Source of the DNA: Shimia sp047124445
GTDB lineage: Bacteria; Pseudomonadota; Alphaproteobacteria; Rhodobacterales; Rhodobacteraceae
Direction: 5' to 3'
NCBI RefSeq assembly: GCF_047124445.1
Contig: NZ_CP138921.1
Span: 3,224,001-3,288,000 of the forward strand
Length of the DNA: 64,000 nucleotides
Shown piece by piece: positions 25,401 to 32,568 of the stretch. The translations under genes and the position numbers were made by a program. Numbering within the stretch: the stretch's first letter is position 1; the number at the start of each line of letters is the position of its first letter. The notes under the pieces are model-generated. The model made no database searches. It was given only the letters and a program-made list of their open reading frames with translations, and was not told where the DNA came from.

Positions 25401-26825
25401 ATGAGCCAACCCTTTGATTACTTTGTGGTCTTTGCCGAGATGCGGACCGGGTCGAATTTTCTGGAAGCCAATATCAATGAGTTTGACGGACTCAGCTGTC
25501 TGGGCGAGGCGTTTAATCCGTATTTCATTGGATACCCCAACAAGGATGATTGCCTTGGCGTGACGCTGGATCAGCGGACGGGGGACCCGCAGGCGTTGAT
25601 TGAGGCGGTGAAATCAAACGAGGTCTTGTCCGGTTTTCGGTACTTCCACGATCATGAGCCACGGGTGTTGAATGCGATTTTGGAGGATCCGCGCTGTGCG
25701 AAGATCATCCTGACCCGCAATCCGCTGGACAGCTATGTGAGCTGGAAGATTGCGCAGGCCACAGGGCAGTGGAAGCTGACCGATGTGCGCCGGCGGCGCG
25801 ACAGTAAGGTTACGTTTGATGGCGCGGAGTTTAAGCGGCACGTGGAGGAGTTGCAGGATTTTCAGGTGTCCTTGATGCGGGCGCTGCAAGTGAGTGGCCA
25901 GACGGCGTTTTACATCGCTTATGAGGACCTGCACGATATTCAGGTGATGAATGGCCTGGCCCGGTTTCTGGGACATGACGAAGAACTTGAGGGCTTGAAC
26001 CAGAAGCTCAAACGCCAGAATCCAAGCCCCTTGTCAGAGAAAGTGTCCAACTTTGGCGAGGTGACGCTGGCTCTGGCGGACCTGGATCGTTTTAACCTCA
26101 ACCGCACGCCAAATTTTGAGCCGCGTCGTGGGGCGGCTGTGCCAAGCTACGTGGCCTGTGCTGTGTCGCCGCTTTTGTATTTGCCAATGCGTTCCGGGCC
26201 TCAGGACACGGTTACGCAATGGATGGCACAGATGGATCGCGTGGAGCCGGATGGGTTGATCCAGAGTTTCAGTCAGAAAAGTCTGCGTCAGTGGAAAAAG
26301 GCGAACAAGGGACATCGCAGTTTTACTGTGATCCGTCACCCTGTGGTGCGGGCCCATGCGGCGTTTTGCGAGTGCATTTTGGCGGCGGAGAGCGGCGTCT
26401 ATAAACAGATCCGAAAAACCTTGCGCCGGGTTTACAAAATGCCGCTTCCGAAAGATCCGCCTGGTGAGGGCTATACGGCGGCCGAGCATCGCGCTGGATT
26501 CGTCGCCTTTTTGGGATTCGTGAAGGCGAATCTGGCGGGGCAGACCAGTATCCGACAAGACGCCCATTGGACCAGTCAGACCACGGCGATGCAGGGATTC
26601 GGTGACTTGGCGTTGCCGGATATGATTGTGCGGGAAGATGAGATGATGAGCTATTTGCCCGCGCTGGCGATGCAGATTGGGCGGGTTGATGCGCCGGATC
26701 CGGTGGCGGTTGATCCCGGCCATCCCGTGCCGCTCGAGGAAATCTATGATTCCGAAATCGAGAAGCTCTGTGAAGATATCTACAAGCGGGATTACATCGC
26801 TTTTGGATTTGAGAGCTGGACGTAA
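25401..26825 (+). CDS. Two-module sulfotransferase
   Basis: The 474-residue protein has an N-terminal Stf0/NodH-like module: VVFAEMRTGSNFLEANI (residues ~9-25) is the 5'-phosphosulfate loop and KIILTRNPLDSYVSW (101-115) the 3'-phosphate site for PAPS. Residues ~235-474 resemble a second sulfotransferase fold (SFTVIRHPVVRAHAAF as 3'-phosphate site), but its first loop (PLLYLPMRSGPQDTV) departs from the usual GxGxxx form. It would transfer sulfate from PAPS to a surface glycan. CysQ in the same locus would clear the PAP by-product. The acceptor is unknown. Confidence 0.83.
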   Translation: MSQPFDYFVVFAEMRTGSNFLEANINEFDGLSCLGEAFNPYFIGYPNKDDCLGVTLDQRTGDPQALIEAVKSNEVLSGFRYFHDHEPRVLNAILEDPRCAKIILTRNPLDSYVSWKIAQATGQWKLTDVRRRRDSKVTFDGAEFKRHVEELQDFQVSLMRALQVSGQTAFYIAYEDLHDIQVMNGLARFLGHDEELEGLNQKLKRQNPSPLSEKVSNFGEVTLALADLDRFNLNRTPNFEPRRGAAVPSYVACAVSPLLYLPMRSGPQDTVTQWMAQMDRVEPDGLIQSFSQKSLRQWKKANKGHRSFTVIRHPVVRAHAAFCECILAAESGVYKQIRKTLRRVYKMPLPKDPPGEGYTAAEHRAGFVAFLGFVKANLAGQTSIRQDAHWTSQTTAMQGFGDLALPDMIVREDEMMSYLPALAMQIGRVDAPDPVAVDPGHPVPLEEIYDSEIEKLCEDIYKRDYIAFGFESWT

Positions 26826-26879
26826 ATACGCGCCGTCAGCGGGGCTGCGGCGCGTTGAAATTCCTAATTGTCGGCCAGC

Positions 26880-27344
26880 TTAAGCTGCCTGAACCTTGTC
26901 ACCTTCGGTCAGGATTGTGAACAGCGTCGCCGCGTCCGGGTTGGCGCGCAGCTTGGCACAAATCGCGGATTCACGCAGGTGACGGGACACTTTCGCCAAG
27001 GCTTTGAGGTGCTCCACGCCGGCCTCTTCCGGGGCAAACAGCGCAAAGGCGATGTCAATTGGCTGGTGGTCCACCGAATTGAAATCAACCGGCTTTTCCA
27101 GAAGGATGAAGGCGCCGACGACGCTTTCAAGGCCTTCGAAACGGGCGTGTGGCAAGGCCACCCCGTGGCCCACGCCGGTGGGGCCAAGGGTTTCGCGTTC
27201 AATCAGGGCTTCGACAACAGCAGGCGCGTTCAGCCCGTAAGCTGACTCGGCCAGGTCGCCAAATTCCTGCAACAAACGCTTTTTGCTTGAGGCGGCTGTG
27301 ACAACACGTACCGCCTCAGGCTTGAGGATCGTAGAAAGGTCCAT
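26880..27344 (-). CDS. ptsN: PTS IIA-like nitrogen-regulatory protein PtsN
   Basis: PtsN (EIIA-Ntr) is the end acceptor of the nitrogen PTS phosphorelay and adjusts potassium and nitrogen physiology by protein contacts. The 154-residue protein has the EIIA mannitol/fructose fold with the phosphorylatable His in the GVGHGVALPHARFE segment. The ATG at 27344 gives the usual N-terminus MDLSTILKPEAV; an in-frame GTG at 27386 directly abutting the hpf stop is possible but would add 14 residues. It is downstream of hpf on the same strand. Confidence 0.93.
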   Translation of the reverse strand: MDLSTILKPEAVRVVTAASSKKRLLQEFGDLAESAYGLNAPAVVEALIERETLGPTGVGHGVALPHARFEGLESVVGAFILLEKPVDFNSVDHQPIDIAFALFAPEEAGVEHLKALAKVSRHLRESAICAKLRANPDAATLFTILTEGDKVQAA

Positions 27345-27386
27345 AGGGCCTGTATCTCCGGAGCGCGCTTTGATGCGCTTACTCAC

Positions 27387-27956
27387 TTATGCTTGCGGAT
27401 CGATCCAGCCGATATTGCCGTCCTCACGGCGATAGACAACGTTCAATCCGTCTTTACCTTCGTTCTTGAAGACAAGCACCGGGGACCCTGCAAGTTCCAT
27501 CTGCATCACGGCTTCGCCAACGCTCAAGGATGGGATCTTGGTCTCCATCTCGGCAACGATGACTGGCTGCAGGGTGTCGGGCTCGGCCTCATGTTCTTCA
27601 GCTTCAGGCGCGAGGATATACGAGGAAGCGCCGAAAAGTTCAACCGGGTCCTGACGTTCCTTATGGTGATCCTTCAGTCGGCGCTTATACCGACGCAGTT
27701 GTTTGTCCATTTTTTCCGCACAACTGTCAAAAGCGGCGTAGATTTCAGTTTCATGTGCTTTGGCCTGGGCGGTCAGTCCGGTGGACAGATGCACCGTGGC
27801 CTCGCAGACATATTCGTGCGCGTGTTTGGAGAACGTGATCGTCGCGTCGGTAGGTCGGCCGGCGTATTTGTCCAACACACTGCCAAGCTCAGTTTTCACG
27901 TGAGTTTGCAGAGCCTCACCAACGTCGATGTGTTTTCCGGTAATCTGATAGCGCAT
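27387..27956 (-). CDS. hpf: Ribosome hibernation promoting factor (long form)
   Basis: The 189-residue protein has the S30AE domain at the N-terminus (MRYQITGKHIDVGEALQTHV, basic helix KQLRRYKRRLKDHH) and the C-terminal dimerisation domain (SVGEAVMQMELAGSPVLVF ... NVVYRREDGNIGWIDP). Long HPF binds the 30S decoding region and dimerises to join two ribosomes into 100S particles in stationary phase. A good AAGGAG ribosome site precedes the ATG. A strong two-tier hairpin sits 24 bases upstream of the start. It is followed by ptsN without a gap, but rpoN, often beside it in other proteobacteria, is absent. Confidence 0.96.
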   Translation of the reverse strand: MRYQITGKHIDVGEALQTHVKTELGSVLDKYAGRPTDATITFSKHAHEYVCEATVHLSTGLTAQAKAHETEIYAAFDSCAEKMDKQLRRYKRRLKDHHKERQDPVELFGASSYILAPEAEEHEAEPDTLQPVIVAEMETKIPSLSVGEAVMQMELAGSPVLVFKNEGKDGLNVVYRREDGNIGWIDPQA

Positions 27957-27979
27957 CCTGTCTCCTTTTCGATGACATG

Positions 27980-28021
27980 TCGGACCACGGGCTTGAGCTG
28001 CCCGTTATCAGTTAGGTCCGA
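27980..28021 (-). promoter_or_regulatory. Two-tier hairpin in the hpf leader
   Basis: TCGGACC (27980-27986) pairs with GGTCCGA (28015-28021). Nested inside, ACGGGC (27987-27992) pairs with GCCCGT (28000-28005). A nine-base bulge lies on one side only. All pairs are perfect. In the hpf mRNA this would sit 24-65 bases before the ATG, just upstream of the AAGGAG site. It is not followed by a T run, so it looks like a leader structure rather than a terminator. Confidence 0.6.
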
Positions 28022-28184
28022 ATGCTGGAAATCGACATTGCCAACCCTTGCGAAAGACCGGGCCTTTTTGCGAAGGCCGCCACGGTCACAGCGGTGGGTC
28101 GATCAAATGTCATGAATCCATTTGAGTAGGCAGACGGTTAAGAGTCAATGATCGAGCGCAAGATTGTGCGCTTTTCCGCGTGTG

Positions 28185-28943
28185 TCAGGAGATGCGGAAG
28201 TTTTCGCCAAGGTAGACACGGCGCACGTTTTCGTTTTCTACCACTTCATCCGGGGTGCCGGACATGAGGACCTTGCCGTCGTGCAGGATGTAGGCGCGGT
28301 CGACAATTTCCAGCGTCTCGCGCACGTTGTGGTCGGTGATCAAGACGCCGATGCCGCGCTTTTTCAGATCGGCCACGAGGTGGCGGATGTCCCCCACCGA
28401 GATCGGGTCGACGCCCGCAAACGGTTCGTCCAGGAGCAGGTATTTCGGATCCGCGGCCAAACAGCGGGCAATTTCCACGCGGCGGCGTTCCCCGCCGGAC
28501 AGGGCCAGCGCCGGGGCGCGGCGCAGGTGTTCAATGGAGAATTCGCTCAGCAGCTCTTCGAGGCGTTCGCGGCGCTTGTGGCGGTCCTTATGGGTGATGT
28601 CGAGGATTGCGGTGATGTTGTCCTCTACCGACAGACCCCGGAAGATCGACATTTCCTGCGGCAGATAGCCAATGCCCAGTTTGGCGCGGCGATACATGGG
28701 CAGGGTGGTCACGTCACGTCCGTCGATGGACACACGGCCGCCTTCGGGCACCAAGAGGCCTGCGACCGCATAAAACGTGGTGGTTTTGCCCGAGCCGTTG
28801 GGGCCAAGCAGGGCCACTACCTCGCCGCGGTTCAACTCCATCGAGAAGTCACGGATCACCACGCGCTTGCGGTAGGCCTTGCGCAGGCTTTGCACCTGTA
28901 GTCCGGAGCTGCCTTTAGTGACGGAGAGATCGGGTTTGGCCAT
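28185..28943 (-). CDS. lptB: LPS export ABC transporter ATPase LptB
   Basis: LptB powers extraction of LPS from the inner membrane with LptFGC. The 252-residue protein has Walker A (GPNGSGKTTT), the LptB-type Q-loop IGYLPQEMSIFRGLSVEDNI, the signature LSGGERRRVEIARCL and Walker B (YLLLDEPFAGVDP). The gene starts two bases after lptA ends. A 228-base intergenic region follows before hpf. Confidence 0.97.
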   Translation of the reverse strand: MAKPDLSVTKGSSGLQVQSLRKAYRKRVVIRDFSMELNRGEVVALLGPNGSGKTTTFYAVAGLLVPEGGRVSIDGRDVTTLPMYRRAKLGIGYLPQEMSIFRGLSVEDNITAILDITHKDRHKRRERLEELLSEFSIEHLRRAPALALSGGERRRVEIARCLAADPKYLLLDEPFAGVDPISVGDIRHLVADLKKRGIGVLITDHNVRETLEIVDRAYILHDGKVLMSGTPDEVVENENVRRVYLGENFRIS

Positions 28944-28945
28944 GG

Positions 28946-29428
28946 TTACTGAGACTTCAGAACTGTTTTCACGTTGCCGCTCATCTGGGCGGTGTTGTCG
29001 GTCAGATTGAGGCGCATCTTGTCCGCGGTGATGGTGGTCTTGGACTGTACCACTGTGACGTTGCCGGTCATTTCCACGGTGCCGGTGTCGATGCTGTAGA
29101 TCGCTTGGTTGGCTTCTGCCGCATCTGGCCCCTGGACCAAAAGTACGTTGCCTTCGGCCACAAGGCGGGCGATGGCCTGGGTTTCTTGATTGTAATGTAC
29201 GTTCACCTTGTCGGCGGTCATGCGCATGTCGCCTTGGGAGACATCCACCTTGCCCTCAAACACGGCGCTGCCGTCAGACTGGTTCACGGAAAGAGTCTCG
29301 GCGGTGACTTCGACGGGCAGGCCGGTGTCTTGTTGCATCTGGCCAAAGCCAACCTGAAACCCCTGTGCCATCCCAGCGACGGGAACCACCGTCAGGAGGG
29401 AAATTGCCAAAGCACGGATCAAATACAC
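28946..29428 (-). CDS. lptA: LPS transport periplasmic protein LptA
   Basis: The 160-residue protein has a signal peptide (IRALAISLLTVVPVAGMAQG) and an OstA/LptA beta-jellyroll domain (PVEVTAETLSVNQSDGSAVFEG, MTADKVNVHYNQ, EMTGNVTVVQSKTTITADKM). LptA units form the periplasmic bridge that carries LPS to LptDE. It lies between lptC (14 bases upstream) and lptB (2 bases downstream), the standard order. Confidence 0.95.
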   Translation of the reverse strand: MYLIRALAISLLTVVPVAGMAQGFQVGFGQMQQDTGLPVEVTAETLSVNQSDGSAVFEGKVDVSQGDMRMTADKVNVHYNQETQAIARLVAEGNVLLVQGPDAAEANQAIYSIDTGTVEMTGNVTVVQSKTTITADKMRLNLTDNTAQMSGNVKTVLKSQ

Positions 29429-29442
29429 AGGGTCACCTCGTC

Positions 29443-30045
29443 TCAGTTTGCGGGCGTGTATAGCAGTCGCACACCTTTTGTGAAAAACAAATATAATTCA
29501 TTGTTTTCCCCAGAGGGGCGCAGGGCCATGCGGCCTGCTTCCAAGGTGCCAAGGCCGCTTTCGGCTAGAATTTCTCCGGCGGTTTCCGCGCGCGCGTCTT
29601 CCAGGCCAAAGATCATGGTTTCGGTGGTGATGGTGTAGCCCGCCGAAGTAACAATCTCGACGTCGCCGTCAAGCTCGACCTCGTTAAAGGTGCTGCTCAT
29701 CTCACCGGCTTCGGCGCGCACAGTAATTTCCGTGCCGTCGGTGGTGCTGATCAGAGCGCCGACCTGTTCGGCAATGATGCGCGAGGGATCGTCGATGTCC
29801 GGATGCGCGGTGGCCGAAGTCAGCGTGATGTTGTGGCCGTCATTGGTTTGGCCGGAGATATAGGGGGCGGTGATCTGGCGGTCGCGCAGGCGTTTTTCCA
29901 GTTCCACATCGGCAAAGGGGATGGCGCTTTCGAGATCCACTTCATGAGAGATCAGGAAAAGCGTGGACAGGATGCCAAGCGCGGTCAGGGGCAGTAGCAC
30001 CTTCAGCCAAGCGACCAGATTGGAATATGTGAGGCGGCGCACCAC
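29443..30045 (-). CDS. lptC: LPS export protein LptC
   Basis: The ~200-residue protein has one N-terminal membrane helix (LVAWLKVLLPLTALGILSTLFLI) and a periplasmic LptC domain (ITLTSATAHPD, EVELDGDVEIVTSAGY). It receives LPS from LptBFG and passes it to LptA. The likely start is the GTG at 30045, four bases after the kdsD stop; an adjacent GTG at 30042 is also possible. An in-frame ATG at 30123 would overlap kdsD by over 70 bases and give a long non-conserved N-terminus, so it is rejected. Confidence 0.9.
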   Translation of the reverse strand: MVRRLTYSNLVAWLKVLLPLTALGILSTLFLISHEVDLESAIPFADVELEKRLRDRQITAPYISGQTNDGHNITLTSATAHPDIDDPSRIIAEQVGALISTTDGTEITVRAEAGEMSSTFNEVELDGDVEIVTSAGYTITTETMIFGLEDARAETAGEILAESGLGTLEAGRMALRPSGENNELYLFFTKGVRLLYTPAN

Positions 30046-30049
30046 CGGA

Positions 30050-31024
30050 TTAGCCGAGCCCGGCGCGCAGGCAGTCGTGGATGTGCAAGAGGCCCTCTGG
30101 GGTGCCTGCGCCATTGGGGTCAATCACAAACAGACAGGTGATCTTGCGCTGGTTCATGATGGCCACGGCTTCTTCGGCCAAGGCGCCGGGTGCAATGGTT
30201 TGTGGATCGGCGGTCATGACTTCGATGGCGGTGCAGTCTAGCAGTCCGTCCATATGACGGCGTAAGTCCCCATCGGTGACAATGCCGAGGAGCGCGCCGG
30301 TGTCGTTGGTGACGCCAACAACGCCAAAGCCTTTTTGGCTGATTTCCAACAACGCGTCGCTCATCGGGGTTTGCGCATCGATCAATGGCAGCGCGTCGCC
30401 AACATGCATGAGGTCGCGCACGCGGGAGAGCTGTGCCCCCAGTTTGCCACCCGGGTGGAACTCGCGGAAGTTTTCCGGTGTGAACCTGCGGTGTTCCATC
30501 AGCGCCACGGCTAGAGCATCGCCAAGCGCGAGGGTCATGGTGGTGGTGGTGGTCGGCACGACGCCGGTGCCGCAGGCTTCTTCGGCCTTGGGCAGGATCA
30601 GACCCACGTCACTTTGCTTGATCAGCGTGCTGTCGGGGCGGCTGGCGACACCAATCAGCGGGATGTTGAAGCGGCGCGTATAAGCGACGAGATCGGCCAG
30701 CTCCGGGGTTTCACCGGAGTTCGACAGCACCAGGGCAACGTCGCCCTGCGCCATCATGCCAAGGTCGCCGTGGCTGGCCTCAGCGGGATGCACAAAATGG
30801 GCCGGAGTGCCAGTGGAGGCAAAGGTGGCGGCAATCTTGCGGGCGATGTGGCCGGATTTGCCCATGCCGGAGATGATCACGCGGCCTTTCGCAGAGAGCA
30901 GAAGTTCAATGGCCTCGCCAAACTCGGCACCCAGGCTGTTGCCCAAGGCGGACAGCGCCGCGGTCTCGATAGAGATCACACGGCGGGCGGTGTCCAGAAA
31001 GGTCTGCTTGTCGGCGTCCGTCAT
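30050..31024 (-). CDS. kdsD: Arabinose-5-phosphate isomerase (KdsD/KpsF)
   Basis: KdsD converts ribulose-5-phosphate to arabinose-5-phosphate, the first step of Kdo synthesis. The 324-residue protein has an N-terminal SIS domain (ISGMGKSGHIARKIAATFAS, HPAEASHGDLGMM, LSNSGETPEL) and two C-terminal CBS domains (LLGIVTDGDLRRHM). It heads the kdsD-lptC-lptA-lptB run, linking Kdo supply to LPS transport. kdsB lies far away at 12.8 kb. Confidence 0.95.
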   Translation of the reverse strand: MTDADKQTFLDTARRVISIETAALSALGNSLGAEFGEAIELLLSAKGRVIISGMGKSGHIARKIAATFASTGTPAHFVHPAEASHGDLGMMAQGDVALVLSNSGETPELADLVAYTRRFNIPLIGVASRPDSTLIKQSDVGLILPKAEEACGTGVVPTTTTTMTLALGDALAVALMEHRRFTPENFREFHPGGKLGAQLSRVRDLMHVGDALPLIDAQTPMSDALLEISQKGFGVVGVTNDTGALLGIVTDGDLRRHMDGLLDCTAIEVMTADPQTIAPGALAEEAVAIMNQRKITCLFVIDPNGAGTPEGLLHIHDCLRAGLG

Positions 31025-31036
31025 GGGGCGGCTCCG

Positions 31037-31645
31037 TTAGTGCGCAAAGATGTCCTGTTCCGGCCAGCCGGCCAGATCAAGCTTGGCGCGGGTTGGCAGG
31101 AAGTCAAAGCAGGCCTGGGCCACTTCGGTGCGGCCTTCGCGCGCAAGGCGCTCGTTCAGCTTTTCGCGCAGGCCGTGTAGGTAGAGCACGTCAGAGGCGG
31201 CGTAATCGAGTTGGGCGTCTGTCAGGGTTTCGGCACCCCAGTCGCTCATCTGCTGCTGTTTGGATACGTCGACGCTCAGCAATTCCTGAAGCAGGTTTTT
31301 CAGGCCGTGACGGTCGGTGTAGGTGCGCACAAGCTTGGAGGCGATTTTGGTGCAATAGACCGGTGCGGTGAGCGCGCCAAAGGCGTGGTACATGGCAGCA
31401 ATGTCAAAGCGGCCAAAGTGGAAGAGTTTCAACACATTTGGATCTTCGAGCATTTTGCACAGGATTGGCGCCTCGGTCTGGCCTTTGGCGACTTGCACCA
31501 GGTGGGCGTTGCCGTCGCCGCTGGACATCTGGATCACACAGAGGCGGTCGCGGTGGGGGTTGAGCCCCATGGTTTCGCAGTCAATCGCCACAACCGGGCC
31601 AAGGTCCAGGTCGTCAGGCAGGTCGTTTTGATAAAGGAAATTTGC
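31037..31645 (-). CDS. rnd: Ribonuclease D family 3'-5' exonuclease
   Basis: The 202-residue protein has a DEDD-type exonuclease core: VAIDCETMGLNPHRDRLCVI (DxE), LFHFGRFDIAAM (second Asp), and a final LDYAASDVLYLHGL (YxxxD). It lacks the HRDC domains of long RNase D, as is common for the short alphaproteobacterial form. It probably trims tRNA or other RNA 3' ends. The ATG at 31645 is chosen because GAGG lies five bases upstream; an earlier in-frame start at 31678 lacks one. It is 12 bases before kdsD. Confidence 0.92.
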   Translation of the reverse strand, partial: ANFLYQNDLPDDLDLGPVVAIDCETMGLNPHRDRLCVIQMSSGDGNAHLVQVAKGQTEAPILCKMLEDPNVLKLFHFGRFDIAAMYHAFGALTAPVYCTKIASKLVRTYTDRHGLKNLLQELLSVDVSKQQQMSDWGAETLTDAQLDYAASDVLYLHGLREKLNERLAREGRTEVAQACFDFLPTRAKLDLAGWPEQDIFAH

Positions 31646-31805
31646 CATAGGTGCCTCAATGTCTCTGATGACAAGCACTTACGGCTTTGTGCGGCGTGTT
31701 TCAATGTTTCGCGGGGGATTGTTGTTAATGTGGCATGGGGTTGCTTAGAGGGTTGCCTGGGGCGCGTGGCTTTACGGCGTGGGCGCGACACCCTAAGTAT
31801 CGGCC

Positions 31806-32564
31806 ATGGATAGCAAAGCCCCCCAAACCGTGAGCGATCACCTGCGTGCGACACTTGAGACCGAAGCGCGCAAAGACGGGCCGCGTGTGCAGCGGATTGA
31901 AGTAGAGGGCCAAGTGTTCTGGATCAAGCGCGTGGAGCAGCTGGGATTGCGGTACCGTTTGCAGAAGGGCGATCCACGTCAGGCGTTTGAGCGCGAGCGG
32001 CTGGCCTATCGCGAGATGAATGCTGTGCAGGCGCCGGTGCCGCAATTGGTGGCCGAGGGGCCTGATTTTCTGGTGCTGCCGGATTGCGGGCAGGATTTGC
32101 GCAAGCTGTTGAGATTTGAGGAAGATGCGGCCAAGCGGGCGCAGATGTTGTTGGATGCCAGTGTGATGCTTGCGGAATTTCACAACCTCGGGTTTGCCCA
32201 CGGGCGGCCCAGCCCCAAGGATATGTGTCAGGTCGACGGCCAGATGCTGCTCCTGGATTTTGAGCGCTACAAGCACGCCAACAACACGCCGGTTGGACAG
32301 GCGCGGGATTTGGTGGTGTTTGCGTTCAACGTGGCGGCGCATTCGCCGCAGATGCGGGGCAGCTTGCGCGAGGCGATGGCGGCCTATCGGGACAATGCGG
32401 ACGCCGCGATTTGGCCTTTGGCGCAGCGTTGGTGCCGGTGGCTGCGGTGGACCGCATGGGTGACCAAACCGTTGCAGAAGCGGCCAGAGGGGCGGGCTCT
32501 GGAGTTCAAAGCGATTCCGGTGGTGATGGATTTGTTTCTGTCTGAGGGCAAACCGCTGGGGTAA
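31806..32564 (+). CDS. Kinase-fold protein (Kdo/Rio-like) with altered catalytic loop
   Basis: The 252-residue protein resembles small bacterial kinases: FWIKRV (Lys ~41) fits the ATP-binding lysine, FERERLAYREM the alpha-C glutamate, and LLLDFERY the DFG-type metal site (Asp ~151). The catalytic loop reads AHGRPSPKDM, where the HGD/HRD aspartate would be Arg. It may be a divergent sugar or lipid A kinase, or an inactive pseudokinase. It is divergent from rnd with a 160-base spacer. Confidence 0.65.
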   Translation: MDSKAPQTVSDHLRATLETEARKDGPRVQRIEVEGQVFWIKRVEQLGLRYRLQKGDPRQAFERERLAYREMNAVQAPVPQLVAEGPDFLVLPDCGQDLRKLLRFEEDAAKRAQMLLDASVMLAEFHNLGFAHGRPSPKDMCQVDGQMLLLDFERYKHANNTPVGQARDLVVFAFNVAAHSPQMRGSLREAMAAYRDNADAAIWPLAQRWCRWLRWTAWVTKPLQKRPEGRALEFKAIPVVMDLFLSEGKPLG

Positions 32565-32568
32565 CGGC

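Noticed and set aside
30046..30123. Longer lptC start at 30123
   Set aside because: It overlaps kdsD by more than 70 bases and gives a Cys/Thr-rich start unlike LptC; the GTG at 30045 fits after the kdsD stop.
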